From Rhodospirillales bacterium (GTDB taxonomy: Bacteria; Pseudomonadota; Alphaproteobacteria; Acetobacterales; Acetobacteraceae), in NCBI GenBank assembly GCA_028870815.1, contig JAGWOU010000114.1:1-6393 (forward strand): DNA of 6,393 bases, read 5' to 3'. Made by a program: the position numbers and the translations under genes. Under the pieces are notes generated by a model. It had not been told where the DNA came from. It was given only the letters and a program-made list of their open reading frames with translations, and did not search any database. This document shows, piece by piece, positions 1 through 5,995 of this stretch (the stretch's first letter is position 1; each line of letters begins with the position of its first letter).

Positions 1-463
1 AGGCCAGATAGTCGTGGATTTGATCGACGAAATGCCCGGTCGCCCTGGAAAAATTGCCGAGGGGCAAGGGGATCAACAGGCCGAAAAAGCTGAGCGGCTT
101 GTTGTCGGTCCAGCGTGTGAGGAAGCCAAAAGCGACCACGGCGGCAAGCAGGAAATAGAGTACCCGGTGCGTGAGCCGCGCGGCCGTGTCCAGAAATGCC
201 GCGCCGTCATCGAAAAACGTGCGGCCGGGGCGCAGGCGCCATCCCAGGCGCAGCACCAGCACGGCGGTAAGGACCAAGCCGAAGGACATATGCGCCACGA
301 TCATCAAACCATGCACATGCCGAGGAAAAAAGCCCCAGAATTCAGCGAGCAGGAATTGCACCACCACCAGCAGCGCGGTCAGCCAATGCAGCACGATGGT
401 CAGGCCGTCATGGCGGATAATGCCGGGGCGGCCGGAAAAAGGCGTTTCACTGAATTGATTCAT
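1..463 (-). CDS. Cytochrome b561 (CybB family), 3' end cut by window edge
   Basis: Integral membrane di-heme b-type cytochrome, a family that passes electrons between quinol and acceptors such as oxygen or superoxide in the inner membrane. 154 codons are visible with no stop before the left edge; the C-terminal part is missing. Reading right to left, the protein starts MNQFSETPF. Membrane segments lie at about residues 22-40, 52-73 and 99-116. Aligned from memory with E. coli CybB, three of the four heme-ligand histidines are present: H26 in LHWL, H58 in IVAHMSFG and H150 in QIHDYLA; the fourth would lie beyond the edge. The AEFWGFFPR stretch after the first helix also resembles CybB. The ATG at 461-463 is preceded by a GGATGGG-like ribosome site. 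The gene diverges from the trehalose operon, so it is probably a separate transcription unit. The family is clear; the physiological partner is unknown. Confidence 0.88.
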   Translation of the reverse strand, partial: MNQFSETPFSGRPGIIRHDGLTIVLHWLTALLVVVQFLLAEFWGFFPRHVHGLMIVAHMSFGLVLTAVLVLRLGWRLRPGRTFFDDGAAFLDTAARLTHRVLYFLLAAVVAFGFLTRWTDNKPLSFFGLLIPLPLGNFSRATGHFVDQIHDYLA

Positions 464-480
464 GACCCATCCAAAGTTCG

Positions 481-502
481 ATATAGTTCCCGCGAGCTAT
501 AT
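481..502. repeat. Inverted repeat ATATAG-N10-CTATAT upstream of the b561 gene
   Basis: Two perfect 6-bp arms (481-486 and 497-502) are separated by a 10-bp GC-rich spacer. The repeat begins 18 bp upstream of the b561 start codon on the minus strand. The arm spacing, about one and a half helical turns centre to centre, would suit a dimeric regulator. The AT-rich arms could also simply form part of the -10 region: on the minus strand TTGCGT (523-518), 16 bp and TATAGC (501-496) form a weak promoter-like pair. Function is inferred only. Confidence 0.35.
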
Positions 503-641
503 GGCTTTTTGTTTTCACGCAACGCGGCGCTCTTTGCCGCTCCACTTTTCAAGAAGCCAGGTTAGAAGTGGTGAAACGGGAAGCGTATTCAATGCGGATG
601 ACCGCCTGAGCGGGCTGACAACCCCGGCGAAGAGGTGTATA

Positions 642-668
642 TTGCAAGATTTTAATCTTTTCTATTAG
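642..668 (+). promoter_or_regulatory. Possible promoter of the otsB-GH15-otsA operon
   Basis: TTGCAA at 642-647 resembles a -35 box, and TATTAG at 663-668 is a 4/6 match to a -10 box, with a short 15-bp spacer. Transcription would start near 675 and give a leader of about 27 nt before the otsB ATG at 702. The patch stands out as AT-rich in GC-rich DNA. Between the two boxes lies AAGATT-TT-AATCTT (646-659), a 6-bp-arm palindrome overlapping the -35 edge that could be an operator. The match is weak and other placements are possible. Confidence 0.3.
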
Positions 669-701
669 ACATGCGGGCAATCTTGAGGCCATATCGGAGC
701 C

Positions 702-1442
702 ATGCGCCTGTCTTCGCCTCTCCCAGCCCTTTCACGGGACTGCGCCCTGTTTCTGGACATTGATGGGACGCTGATCGATTTTTCTCTCTCCCCCAGCGGT
801 GTGATCGTGCCGCGTGGTTTACCGGCGCTGTTGCAAAGCCTGAAATTGCGGCTCGGCGGCGCTCTGGCGCTGCTCTCCGGGCGCAAGCTCACCGATATCG
901 AGGCCATGTTCGGCCCCGGCTTTGCGGTTGGGGCTGAGCATGGCGCCCTTTTGCGGGATGCGGAGGGCCTGGTGGTTGCCGAGACGCGCCCAAACCCCGC
1001 CTTGGCGGCCTTGGTCGCGCCGCTGCGTGAGGCTGTGGCTGCCCGCTCTGGCACGCTGCTGGAAGAAAAACGCTTCGGCCTTACCCTGCATTGGCGTGCG
1101 GCGCCTGCAATGGCGGGGGAATTGACCGCGCTAGCCGGCCAGCTTGCCTCGCCGTACCCTGAACTGATGCTGCTGCCGGCACATTCGGCGCTGGAAATCC
1201 GCCCGGGTGGGACGGATAAGGGGGCAGCCCTTGAAACATTCATGTGCCAGCCGCCGTTCAAGGGGCGGAGGCCGGTGTTCATAGGCGACGACGTGACCGA
1301 CGAGCCCGCCATTGCCCGCGCCAATGAAATGGGCGGGTTAGGGCTGCATGTCGCGCGGGATTTTGATGGTGCCACCCAGGCAGTGCGGGACTGGCTGGCG
1401 GAAGGGCTGCGGCAGAAAGGGGATGAAGATGCGATCGCCTGA
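702..1442 (+). CDS. otsB: Trehalose-6-phosphate phosphatase (OtsB)
   Basis: Cytosolic HAD-superfamily phosphatase that converts trehalose-6-phosphate to trehalose plus phosphate, the second step of the OtsA/OtsB pathway. The 246-aa length fits bacterial OtsB. HAD motifs are intact: the nucleophile loop DIDGT at residues 19-23 (D19 nucleophile, D21 acid/base), motif II LLSGR at 57-61, the motif III lysine K173 in GGTDKG, and the Mg-binding GDDVTDE at 195-201. The family-typical GAEHG lies at 77-81 and HSALEIRP at 161-168. The ATG at 702 is effectively forced, because an in-frame TGA at 684-686 lies just upstream with no other start between. Its ribosome site GGAG (696-699) is unusually close, with 2 nt between. 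It is the first gene of the operon, and its end overlaps the GH15 gene by 14 bp. Confidence 0.96.
   Translation: MRLSSPLPALSRDCALFLDIDGTLIDFSLSPSGVIVPRGLPALLQSLKLRLGGALALLSGRKLTDIEAMFGPGFAVGAEHGALLRDAEGLVVAETRPNPALAALVAPLREAVAARSGTLLEEKRFGLTLHWRAAPAMAGELTALAGQLASPYPELMLLPAHSALEIRPGGTDKGAALETFMCQPPFKGRRPVFIGDDVTDEPAIARANEMGGLGLHVARDFDGATQAVRDWLAEGLRQKGDEDAIA
1417..1422 (+). promoter_or_regulatory. Ribosome binding site that decides the GH15 start
   Basis: AAGGGG inside the last codons of otsB lies 6 nt upstream of the ATG at 1429. It abuts the other in-frame ATG at 1423, which would leave no spacer. This favours 1429 as the start. An in-frame ATG at 1348 would need a much longer overlap with otsB and adds residues that do not resemble the family. 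Confidence 0.6.
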
Positions 1443-3237
1443 CTTGAACCTTGCGGTGATTGGCAATGGCGCGATTGCCTCGTTGATCGATCGCCAGGGT
1501 GCGCATGTATGGTGCTGCTGGCCGCGGTTGGATGGTGATCCGGTCTTTCACACCGTGCTGGGAGAAGCCGATGGCAAGGGCGAACTGGGTGTGGAGCTGG
1601 CGGATCAGGTCAGTTCCACTCAGAGCTATCTGCCTAACACGCCGATCGTGGAAACCATCCTGCGGGATATCCATGGCAACAGCTTGCGGGTGGTGGATTT
1701 CTGCCCGCGCTTCCGGCTTTACGGCAGGGTGTTCCGGCCGCCGATGCTGGTTCGGAGGTTGGAGCCGCTTTCCGGCCGGCCGCGCGTGACCGTGCGGGTG
1801 AGGCCGGGTTTCACCTATGGCGAGCAGCATCCGGCACCTGCCATCGGCAGCAATCATCTGCGCTTCACCGGGCCGGAATTTTCGCTGCGTGCCACAACGG
1901 ATATGCCAATCGCTCATATCGTGCATGAGCACGTCTTCACGCTTGGGCGCCCTGGCACGCTGGTGCTGAGCGCCGATGAACCGCTCGGCCAGGCGCCAGA
2001 TACCCTCTACGCGCATTTTCTAGCGGAAACGCGGACCTATTGGGAAGAATGGGTTGCTAATCTGAACGTGCCGTTCGATTGGCAGGATGCCGTGATCCGT
2101 GCCGCCATCACGCTCAAGCTCTGCTCCTATGACGATACCGGCGGCATCGTTGCCGCCCTCACCACCTCGATTCCCGAGGCGCCGGGTTCTGGGCGCAACT
2201 GGGATTACCGGTTTTGCTGGCTGCGGGATTCGATGTTCACGATCTCCGCTCTCAACCGTCTCTCCGCCACCCGAACAATGGAGACGTATCTGAGTTTCGT
2301 GCTGGATACGATCGCCGGGGCTGGCCCGCATGAGCTGCCGCCATTGTTTCCGATCGCGCCGGGCATGGAGCTGGAGGAGTATATCGCCCCGGCTCTGGCC
2401 GGTTACGCCAATGGCGATGGGCCGGTGCGCGTGGGCAATGGCGCCGCGCCGCAGCGGCAGAACGACGCCTATGGCGCCATCATCCTGAGTCTCACCCAGC
2501 TTTTTTTCGACCGCCGCCTGAAAGTGCGCGGCGATATGGGGCTTTATGAACAGCTCTGCCAGCTTGGTGATCTCGCCGAGCGCGTGGCGTTGGAGCCGGA
2601 TGCGGGGCCGTGGGAATTCCGCGGCATGGCGCGGGTGCACAGTTTCTCCGCCGCCATGTGCTGGGCAGCTCTTTCGCGGCTGGCGATGATTGCGACCACG
2701 CTGGGGCTGGAGGCGGAGGCCGCGAGCTGGACCTTGCGCGCGCAAACTCTGCGTGAGGAGATTCTGCGGCGGATTGTCACGCAGGAAGGCTGGCTCTCGG
2801 GCGTGCTGGACCAGGAGGTGGCGGATGCCTCTGTGCTGGTGCTGCCGAGCATCGGCTTCATTGAAGCAACGTCGCCGGAATTTTCCACCACGTTGGATAT
2901 GGTGGAACGTCGATTGATGAATGGCGGCTTCGTGATGCGCTACGACGCGCCGGATGATTTCGGCTTGCCGGAGACGGCCTTTTTGCTGTGCAGCTTCTGG
3001 TATGTGAACGCGCTGGCGCTGGCGGGCAGGCGGGCCCGGGCAATGGAGATTTTTGAAAGCATTTTGGCGGCACGCAACCATGTTGGGCTGTTGTCGGAGG
3101 ATGTCGCGCCGGCGGTGGATGGCGAGCCGGCCAGGCTATGGGGTAATTTTCCGCAAACTTATTCTCACGTCGGATTGATTCTTTGCGCCATGCGGCTTTC
3201 GCGCGGCTGGGAGGAAGGGCTATGGCGCGCCTCGTAA
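1429..3237 (+). CDS. GH15 family glycosidase (glucoamylase/trehalase-like)
   Basis: Inverting glycoside hydrolase family 15 enzyme; known members release glucose from alpha-glucans, glucodextran or trehalose. The start at 1429 gives 602 aa. The N-terminal beta-sandwich domain (about 1-200) begins with DLNLAVIGNGAIASLIDRQG and WPRLDGDPVF, followed by the (alpha/alpha)6 barrel (about 215-595). Barrel motifs are RNWDYRFCWLRDS (256-268), PVRVGNGAAPQRQNDAYG (332-349), GPWEFRG with the probable catalytic acid E396, GLLSED with the probable catalytic base E557, and NFPQTYSHVGLI. Both catalytic glutamates are present, so it is probably active. No signal peptide is seen, so it is probably cytosolic. 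It overlaps otsB by 14 bp and otsA by 16 bp, which suggests coupled translation. GH15 trehalases are known in mycobacteria and Thermoplasma, so the setting favours trehalose or a linked glucan as substrate, but glucoamylase activity cannot be excluded. Confidence 0.93.
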   Translation: MRSPDLNLAVIGNGAIASLIDRQGAHVWCCWPRLDGDPVFHTVLGEADGKGELGVELADQVSSTQSYLPNTPIVETILRDIHGNSLRVVDFCPRFRLYGRVFRPPMLVRRLEPLSGRPRVTVRVRPGFTYGEQHPAPAIGSNHLRFTGPEFSLRATTDMPIAHIVHEHVFTLGRPGTLVLSADEPLGQAPDTLYAHFLAETRTYWEEWVANLNVPFDWQDAVIRAAITLKLCSYDDTGGIVAALTTSIPEAPGSGRNWDYRFCWLRDSMFTISALNRLSATRTMETYLSFVLDTIAGAGPHELPPLFPIAPGMELEEYIAPALAGYANGDGPVRVGNGAAPQRQNDAYGAIILSLTQLFFDRRLKVRGDMGLYEQLCQLGDLAERVALEPDAGPWEFRGMARVHSFSAAMCWAALSRLAMIATTLGLEAEAASWTLRAQTLREEILRRIVTQEGWLSGVLDQEVADASVLVLPSIGFIEATSPEFSTTLDMVERRLMNGGFVMRYDAPDDFGLPETAFLLCSFWYVNALALAGRRARAMEIFESILAARNHVGLLSEDVAPAVDGEPARLWGNFPQTYSHVGLILCAMRLSRGWEEGLWRAS

Positions 3238-4604
3238 TTGTTTCCAACCGCGTGCCGGATGTCGCGGAAGGCTCGGGGCCACGGGCCGGTGGCCTGGCGG
3301 TGGGGCTGGCGGATGCGCTGGTGCCCGGCTCACTCTGGTTCGGCTGGTCAGGCGAACGGGTGACGAAGCGTTCCGACGAAATCCACAGCGTCACAGAGGA
3401 CGGGATCACCTACGCCACCATCGACCTCGCGGAGGATGATTACCGGGAATATTATCTCGGCTTTTCCAATGCCACTCTGTGGCCTTTGTTTCACATGATG
3501 CCAAGCCTGGTAAGCTTCGATAACGCAGGCTATGAGGCTTACCGCGCTGTGAACGAGCAGTTTGCGAGAGCGTTGCGGAAGCTGGTTAATCCGGGCGATC
3601 TCATTTGGATTCACGATTACCAATTGCTTGGCGTTGCCGCCGCGTTGCGCCGGCTTGGCGTGGATAACCGGATCGGTTTTTTCCTGCATATCCCGTTTCC
3701 AGCCCCGGCCTTGTTCGAACTGCTGCCGCCCGCTGAGGAGCTTCTGCAGGCGTTGCTGGCGCATGATGTCATCGGCTTCCAGATCGTGCAGGACCGGTGG
3801 CATTTCCTCTCCGCCCTGCTTCAGCGTGATTTCGACGTGCAGGGCAATGATGTCCGGCTTGAGGGTCGGTTGCTGCGTACCATCGTGACGCCGATTGGCG
3901 TGGATGTGGACGCGTTCAACCGCCTCGCCGTGCGGGCAGTGCGGCGTGTGGAGGCACGGCGCGTGGTGGAAAGCCTGGCCGGCCGCGCCTTGATGATCAG
4001 TGCCGACCGGCTGGATTACACCAAGGGCCTGCCGGCGCGGTTTGATGCCTATGGCCGGTTTCTCTCGCGCTTCCCCGAGCAGCTGCGGCGGATCAGTTTC
4101 TTGCAGGTGGCCGCCCCCTCGCGCGAGGAGGTGGACCAGTACAAGGCCCTGCGCGACGAACTGGACTATAAAGCTGGTGCCATCAATGGCGAGTATTCGG
4201 ATTTCGACTGGGTGCCGCTGCGGTACATGACCCGCGCTGCGGGGCGGGGCGTGCTGGCGGGCATGTTCAGAATATCACGCATAGGGCTGGTGACGCCGTT
4301 GCGCGATGGCATGAACCTCGTCGCCATGGAATATATAGCCGCGCAGGATCCGTTGAACCCTGGCGTGCTGATCCTTTCGCGCTTTGCCGGCGCCGCCAAG
4401 CTGTTGCCCGAGGCGTTGCAGGTGAATCCTTACGACGTTGACCAGATGGCGGAGGCGATTAACACCTCCATGCTGATGACGCTGGATGAGCGGCAGGAGC
4501 GGCATGTGGCCCTGCTGGAGCGGGTGCGCAGGCATGACGCCACCGCTTATAGCCGCGGGTTCGTGGCGGTGCTTGGCCAGGAGATTGTCGCACCAGTGGT
4601 GTAG
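3222..4604 (+). CDS. otsA: Trehalose-6-phosphate synthase (OtsA, GT20)
   Basis: Cytosolic retaining GT-B glycosyltransferase of family GT20 that joins UDP-glucose (or another NDP-glucose) and glucose-6-phosphate into trehalose-6-phosphate. The ATG at 3222 gives 460 aa starting MARLVIVSNRVP, the classic N-terminus, after a GGAGGAAGG ribosome site; the longer in-frame start at 3183 is not family-like. Conserved elements are R10 in SNRVP, GGL at 23-25, FSNATLWPLFH at 81-91, WIHDYQL with D132, FLHIPFP ending at 160, SADRLDYTKG at 260-269 with donor-phosphate residues R263 and K268, and PLRDGMNLVAMEY at 359-371 with D362 and E370. No key residue is missing and the length matches E. coli OtsA without a fused phosphatase domain. 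It overlaps the GH15 stop by 16 bp and is the third gene of the trehalose operon. Confidence 0.97.
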   Translation: MARLVIVSNRVPDVAEGSGPRAGGLAVGLADALVPGSLWFGWSGERVTKRSDEIHSVTEDGITYATIDLAEDDYREYYLGFSNATLWPLFHMMPSLVSFDNAGYEAYRAVNEQFARALRKLVNPGDLIWIHDYQLLGVAAALRRLGVDNRIGFFLHIPFPAPALFELLPPAEELLQALLAHDVIGFQIVQDRWHFLSALLQRDFDVQGNDVRLEGRLLRTIVTPIGVDVDAFNRLAVRAVRRVEARRVVESLAGRALMISADRLDYTKGLPARFDAYGRFLSRFPEQLRRISFLQVAAPSREEVDQYKALRDELDYKAGAINGEYSDFDWVPLRYMTRAAGRGVLAGMFRISRIGLVTPLRDGMNLVAMEYIAAQDPLNPGVLILSRFAGAAKLLPEALQVNPYDVDQMAEAINTSMLMTLDERQERHVALLERVRRHDATAYSRGFVAVLGQEIVAPVV

Positions 4605-4666
4605 TTGCTGGATAACGCCGATCTTTCGCTGGCGTTCCGGTTTGACCCTGGCTATAGCCGCAGGCC
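4605..4666. other. Short otsA-chrA gap, no terminator seen
   Basis: The 62-bp gap holds one perfect 10-bp palindrome, GGCTATAGCC at 4650-4659, just before the chrA start. It has no T-run, so it does not look like an intrinsic terminator. I see no good -35/-10 pair. Read-through from the trehalose operon into chrA is therefore possible. Confidence 0.45.
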
Positions 4667-5878
4667 ATGCGCAGCGATACCGCGAGCCTTCCGGCGAAGA
4701 ATTCCTGGTTTGAAGTCTTGCGCGTGTTCCTGCGCCTGGGTCTTACCAGTTTTGGCGGCCCGGTGGCGCATCTGGGCTATTTTCGCCGGGAGTTCGTGCT
4801 GCGCCGGGAATGGCTGAGCGAGGACGCGTATTCGGATCTCGTCGGGCTGTGCCAGTTTCTGCCAGGCCCCGCCAGCAGCCAGGTGGGGTTTTCCATCGGG
4901 CTGATGCGCGCGGGGTTTCCCGGAGCACTCGCCGCCTGGACAGGTTTTACTCTGCCTTCGGCCATCTTGCTGGCGCTGTTCGGGTTCTGGGCGCATGCGC
5001 TCACCGGGGCGGCGGGGCAGGGGCTGCTGCACGGGTTGAAGCTGGTGGCGGTTGCCATTGTGGCGCAGGCGGTGTGGGGAATGGCGCGGAACCTGTGCCC
5101 AGACAAGCCGCGTGCCGGCATCGCCGTTGCGGCGGCGTTGGTGATTCTGTTCAGCGCCACTCCATTGGCGCAGGTCGCGGTGATCGCGCTGGGCGCATTG
5201 GCGGGGTTATGGCTTTGCCGCGCCTCGCCCGTAACGGTTTCCGGCCATGCGGTTTTTCCGGTGTCGCGCCGGGTGGGGGCGCTGGCGCTTACGGCCTTCT
5301 TCCTGCTGTTGTTCATTCTGCCGGTGCTGCGCGATGCCACCGGGGTTTCGGCCATCGCGCTGTTTAACGCCTTTTATCGTTCCGGCGCTTTGGTGTTTGG
5401 CGGCGGGCATGTGGTGTTGCCGCTGCTGCGCAGCGCTTTCGTCACGCCCGGGTGGGTGAGCGATAACAGTTTCCTTGCCGGATATGGCGCGGCGCAGGCG
5501 GTGCCGGGCCCGCTTTTCACCTTTGCCGCCTATCTGGGCGCAGTGGCCCGCCCGGCGCCGCATGGGCTGGCGGGGGCGGCGTTGGGGTTGGCGGGGATAT
5601 TCCTGCCCGGTCTGCTCGTTCTCATCGGCGTGCTGCCCTTTTGGCACGTCCTGCGTGCCCGCCCCGCGGCGCAAGCGGCGATGCGCGGGGTGAATGCCGC
5701 CGTCGTCGGCTTGCTGGGCGCGGCGCTGTACAATCCCGTATGGACCAGTGCCGTTAAAACACCGGGTGATTTCGGCGTCGCGCTGCTTGGCTTCGCGCTG
5801 TTGACGGTATGGAAAGCACCGCCGCTGCTGGTGGTGGCGGTAAGCGCCCTGGGCGGCGTGGTGCTGGCGATGGCGTAG
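4667..5878 (+). CDS. chrA: Chromate transporter ChrA (CHR family, two-domain)
   Basis: Inner-membrane transporter of the chromate ion transporter (CHR) family; characterised members export chromate, though many homologues are untested. The 403-aa length fits the long-chain form, with two homologous CHR domains. Domain 1 (about 15-180) carries GLTSFGGPVAHL at 25-36 and CQFLPGPASSQ at 62-72. Domain 2 (about 228-400) repeats the pattern with ALVFGGGHVVLPLL at 241-254 and QAVPGPLFTFAAYLG at 277-291. Hydrophobic segments fill most of the protein, including about 95-110, 122-140, 150-183, 205-221, 301-322, 338-355 and 368-400. The ATG at 4667 precedes a typical ChrA N-terminus but has only a weak GCAGG ribosome site. 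It lies 62 bp downstream of otsA on the same strand. The family call is firm; chromate as the natural substrate is inferred. Confidence 0.93.
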   Translation: MRSDTASLPAKNSWFEVLRVFLRLGLTSFGGPVAHLGYFRREFVLRREWLSEDAYSDLVGLCQFLPGPASSQVGFSIGLMRAGFPGALAAWTGFTLPSAILLALFGFWAHALTGAAGQGLLHGLKLVAVAIVAQAVWGMARNLCPDKPRAGIAVAAALVILFSATPLAQVAVIALGALAGLWLCRASPVTVSGHAVFPVSRRVGALALTAFFLLLFILPVLRDATGVSAIALFNAFYRSGALVFGGGHVVLPLLRSAFVTPGWVSDNSFLAGYGAAQAVPGPLFTFAAYLGAVARPAPHGLAGAALGLAGIFLPGLLVLIGVLPFWHVLRARPAAQAAMRGVNAAVVGLLGAALYNPVWTSAVKTPGDFGVALLGFALLTVWKAPPLLVVAVSALGGVVLAMA

Positions 5879-5903
5879 GCCGCTGGGGCGTTACGGCAAT
5901 CTA

Positions 5904-5929
5904 GGAAACGATGAGTTTCGATTGTTTCT
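5904..5929. terminator. Weak stem-loop after chrA, possible terminator or operator
   Basis: GAAACGAT (5905-5912) can pair with ATTGTTTC (5921-5928) over 8 bp, including one G-T wobble, closing an 8-nt loop; G5904 and T5929 may add another wobble. A T-rich stretch follows (5929-5935). The stem is AT-rich and the T-run is interrupted, so it is a poor intrinsic terminator. GTTTC also occurs twice (5915-5919 and 5924-5928), so a protein-binding site is an equally weak alternative. Confidence 0.22.
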
Positions 5930-5984
5930 ATTTTCATATCACGCGAGGCATCTATCTTGGCATTGAACAAGAATTTCTGCCGAT

Positions 5985-5991
5985 GAGGTGA
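5985..5991 (+). promoter_or_regulatory. Strong ribosome binding site for the pirin gene
   Basis: GAGGTGA at 5985-5991 closely matches the complement of the 16S rRNA 3' end and lies 4 nt before the ATG at 5996. It selects this ATG over the out-of-frame ATG at 5991. It is the best Shine-Dalgarno site in the window, suggesting efficient translation. Confidence 0.65.
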
Positions 5992-5995
5992 TGTG

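Larger units (their letters stand above)
464..701. other. Divergent intergenic region between b561 and otsB
   Basis: This 238-bp region separates two divergently transcribed genes, so promoters for both should lie here. It is more AT-rich at both ends, near 480-515 and 632-670, than the surrounding coding DNA. It contains the inverted repeat 481-502 and the palindrome 646-659, listed separately. A weaker pair, CCACTT at 542-547 and AAGTGG at 566-571, could form a 6-bp stem with an 18-nt loop, but that is little better than chance. I see no convincing small gene in it. Confidence 0.6.
5879..5995. other. chrA-pirin intergenic region
   Basis: This 117-bp region is distinctly AT-rich in its middle (5901-5975), so it probably holds the pirin promoter and the end of the chrA transcript. 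No -35/-10 pair was convincing. The only clear structure is the weak stem-loop at 5904-5929, listed separately. A strong ribosome site (5985-5991) ends the region. Confidence 0.45.

Noticed and set aside
14..565. Plus-strand open frame of 183 codons at the left edge
   Set aside because: It is antisense to the cytochrome b561 gene, has a low-complexity Q/H/K/R-rich composition with no family motif, and the opposite strand encodes a clear membrane protein.
464..701. EcfG-type general stress promoter (GGAAC-N16-17-CGTT) for the trehalose operon or b561
   Set aside because: GGAAC occurs on the minus strand at 490-486 but lacks a matching GTT element at the right spacing, and nothing suitable precedes otsB; GGAAG at 579-583 is too far and has no partner.
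665..1375. Minus-strand open frame of 236 codons over otsB
   Set aside because: Antisense to a gene with all HAD motifs; its S/R/P/A-rich composition is typical of a shadow frame.
2501..2507. Run of seven T in the GH15 gene as a programmed slippage site or sequencing frameshift
   Set aside because: The frame stays open and family motifs continue on both sides, so there is no sign of a shift; chance run encoding Leu-Phe-Phe.
2020..3081. Minus-strand open frame of 353 codons inside the GH15 gene
   Set aside because: It is a shadow of a GC-rich gene, rich in R, H and Q, with no recognisable motif; the plus strand has an intact enzyme with catalytic residues.
4605..4817. Small plus-strand open frame between otsA and chrA
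   Set aside because: It runs mostly inside chrA in another frame, lacks a ribosome site at its start and shows no family features.
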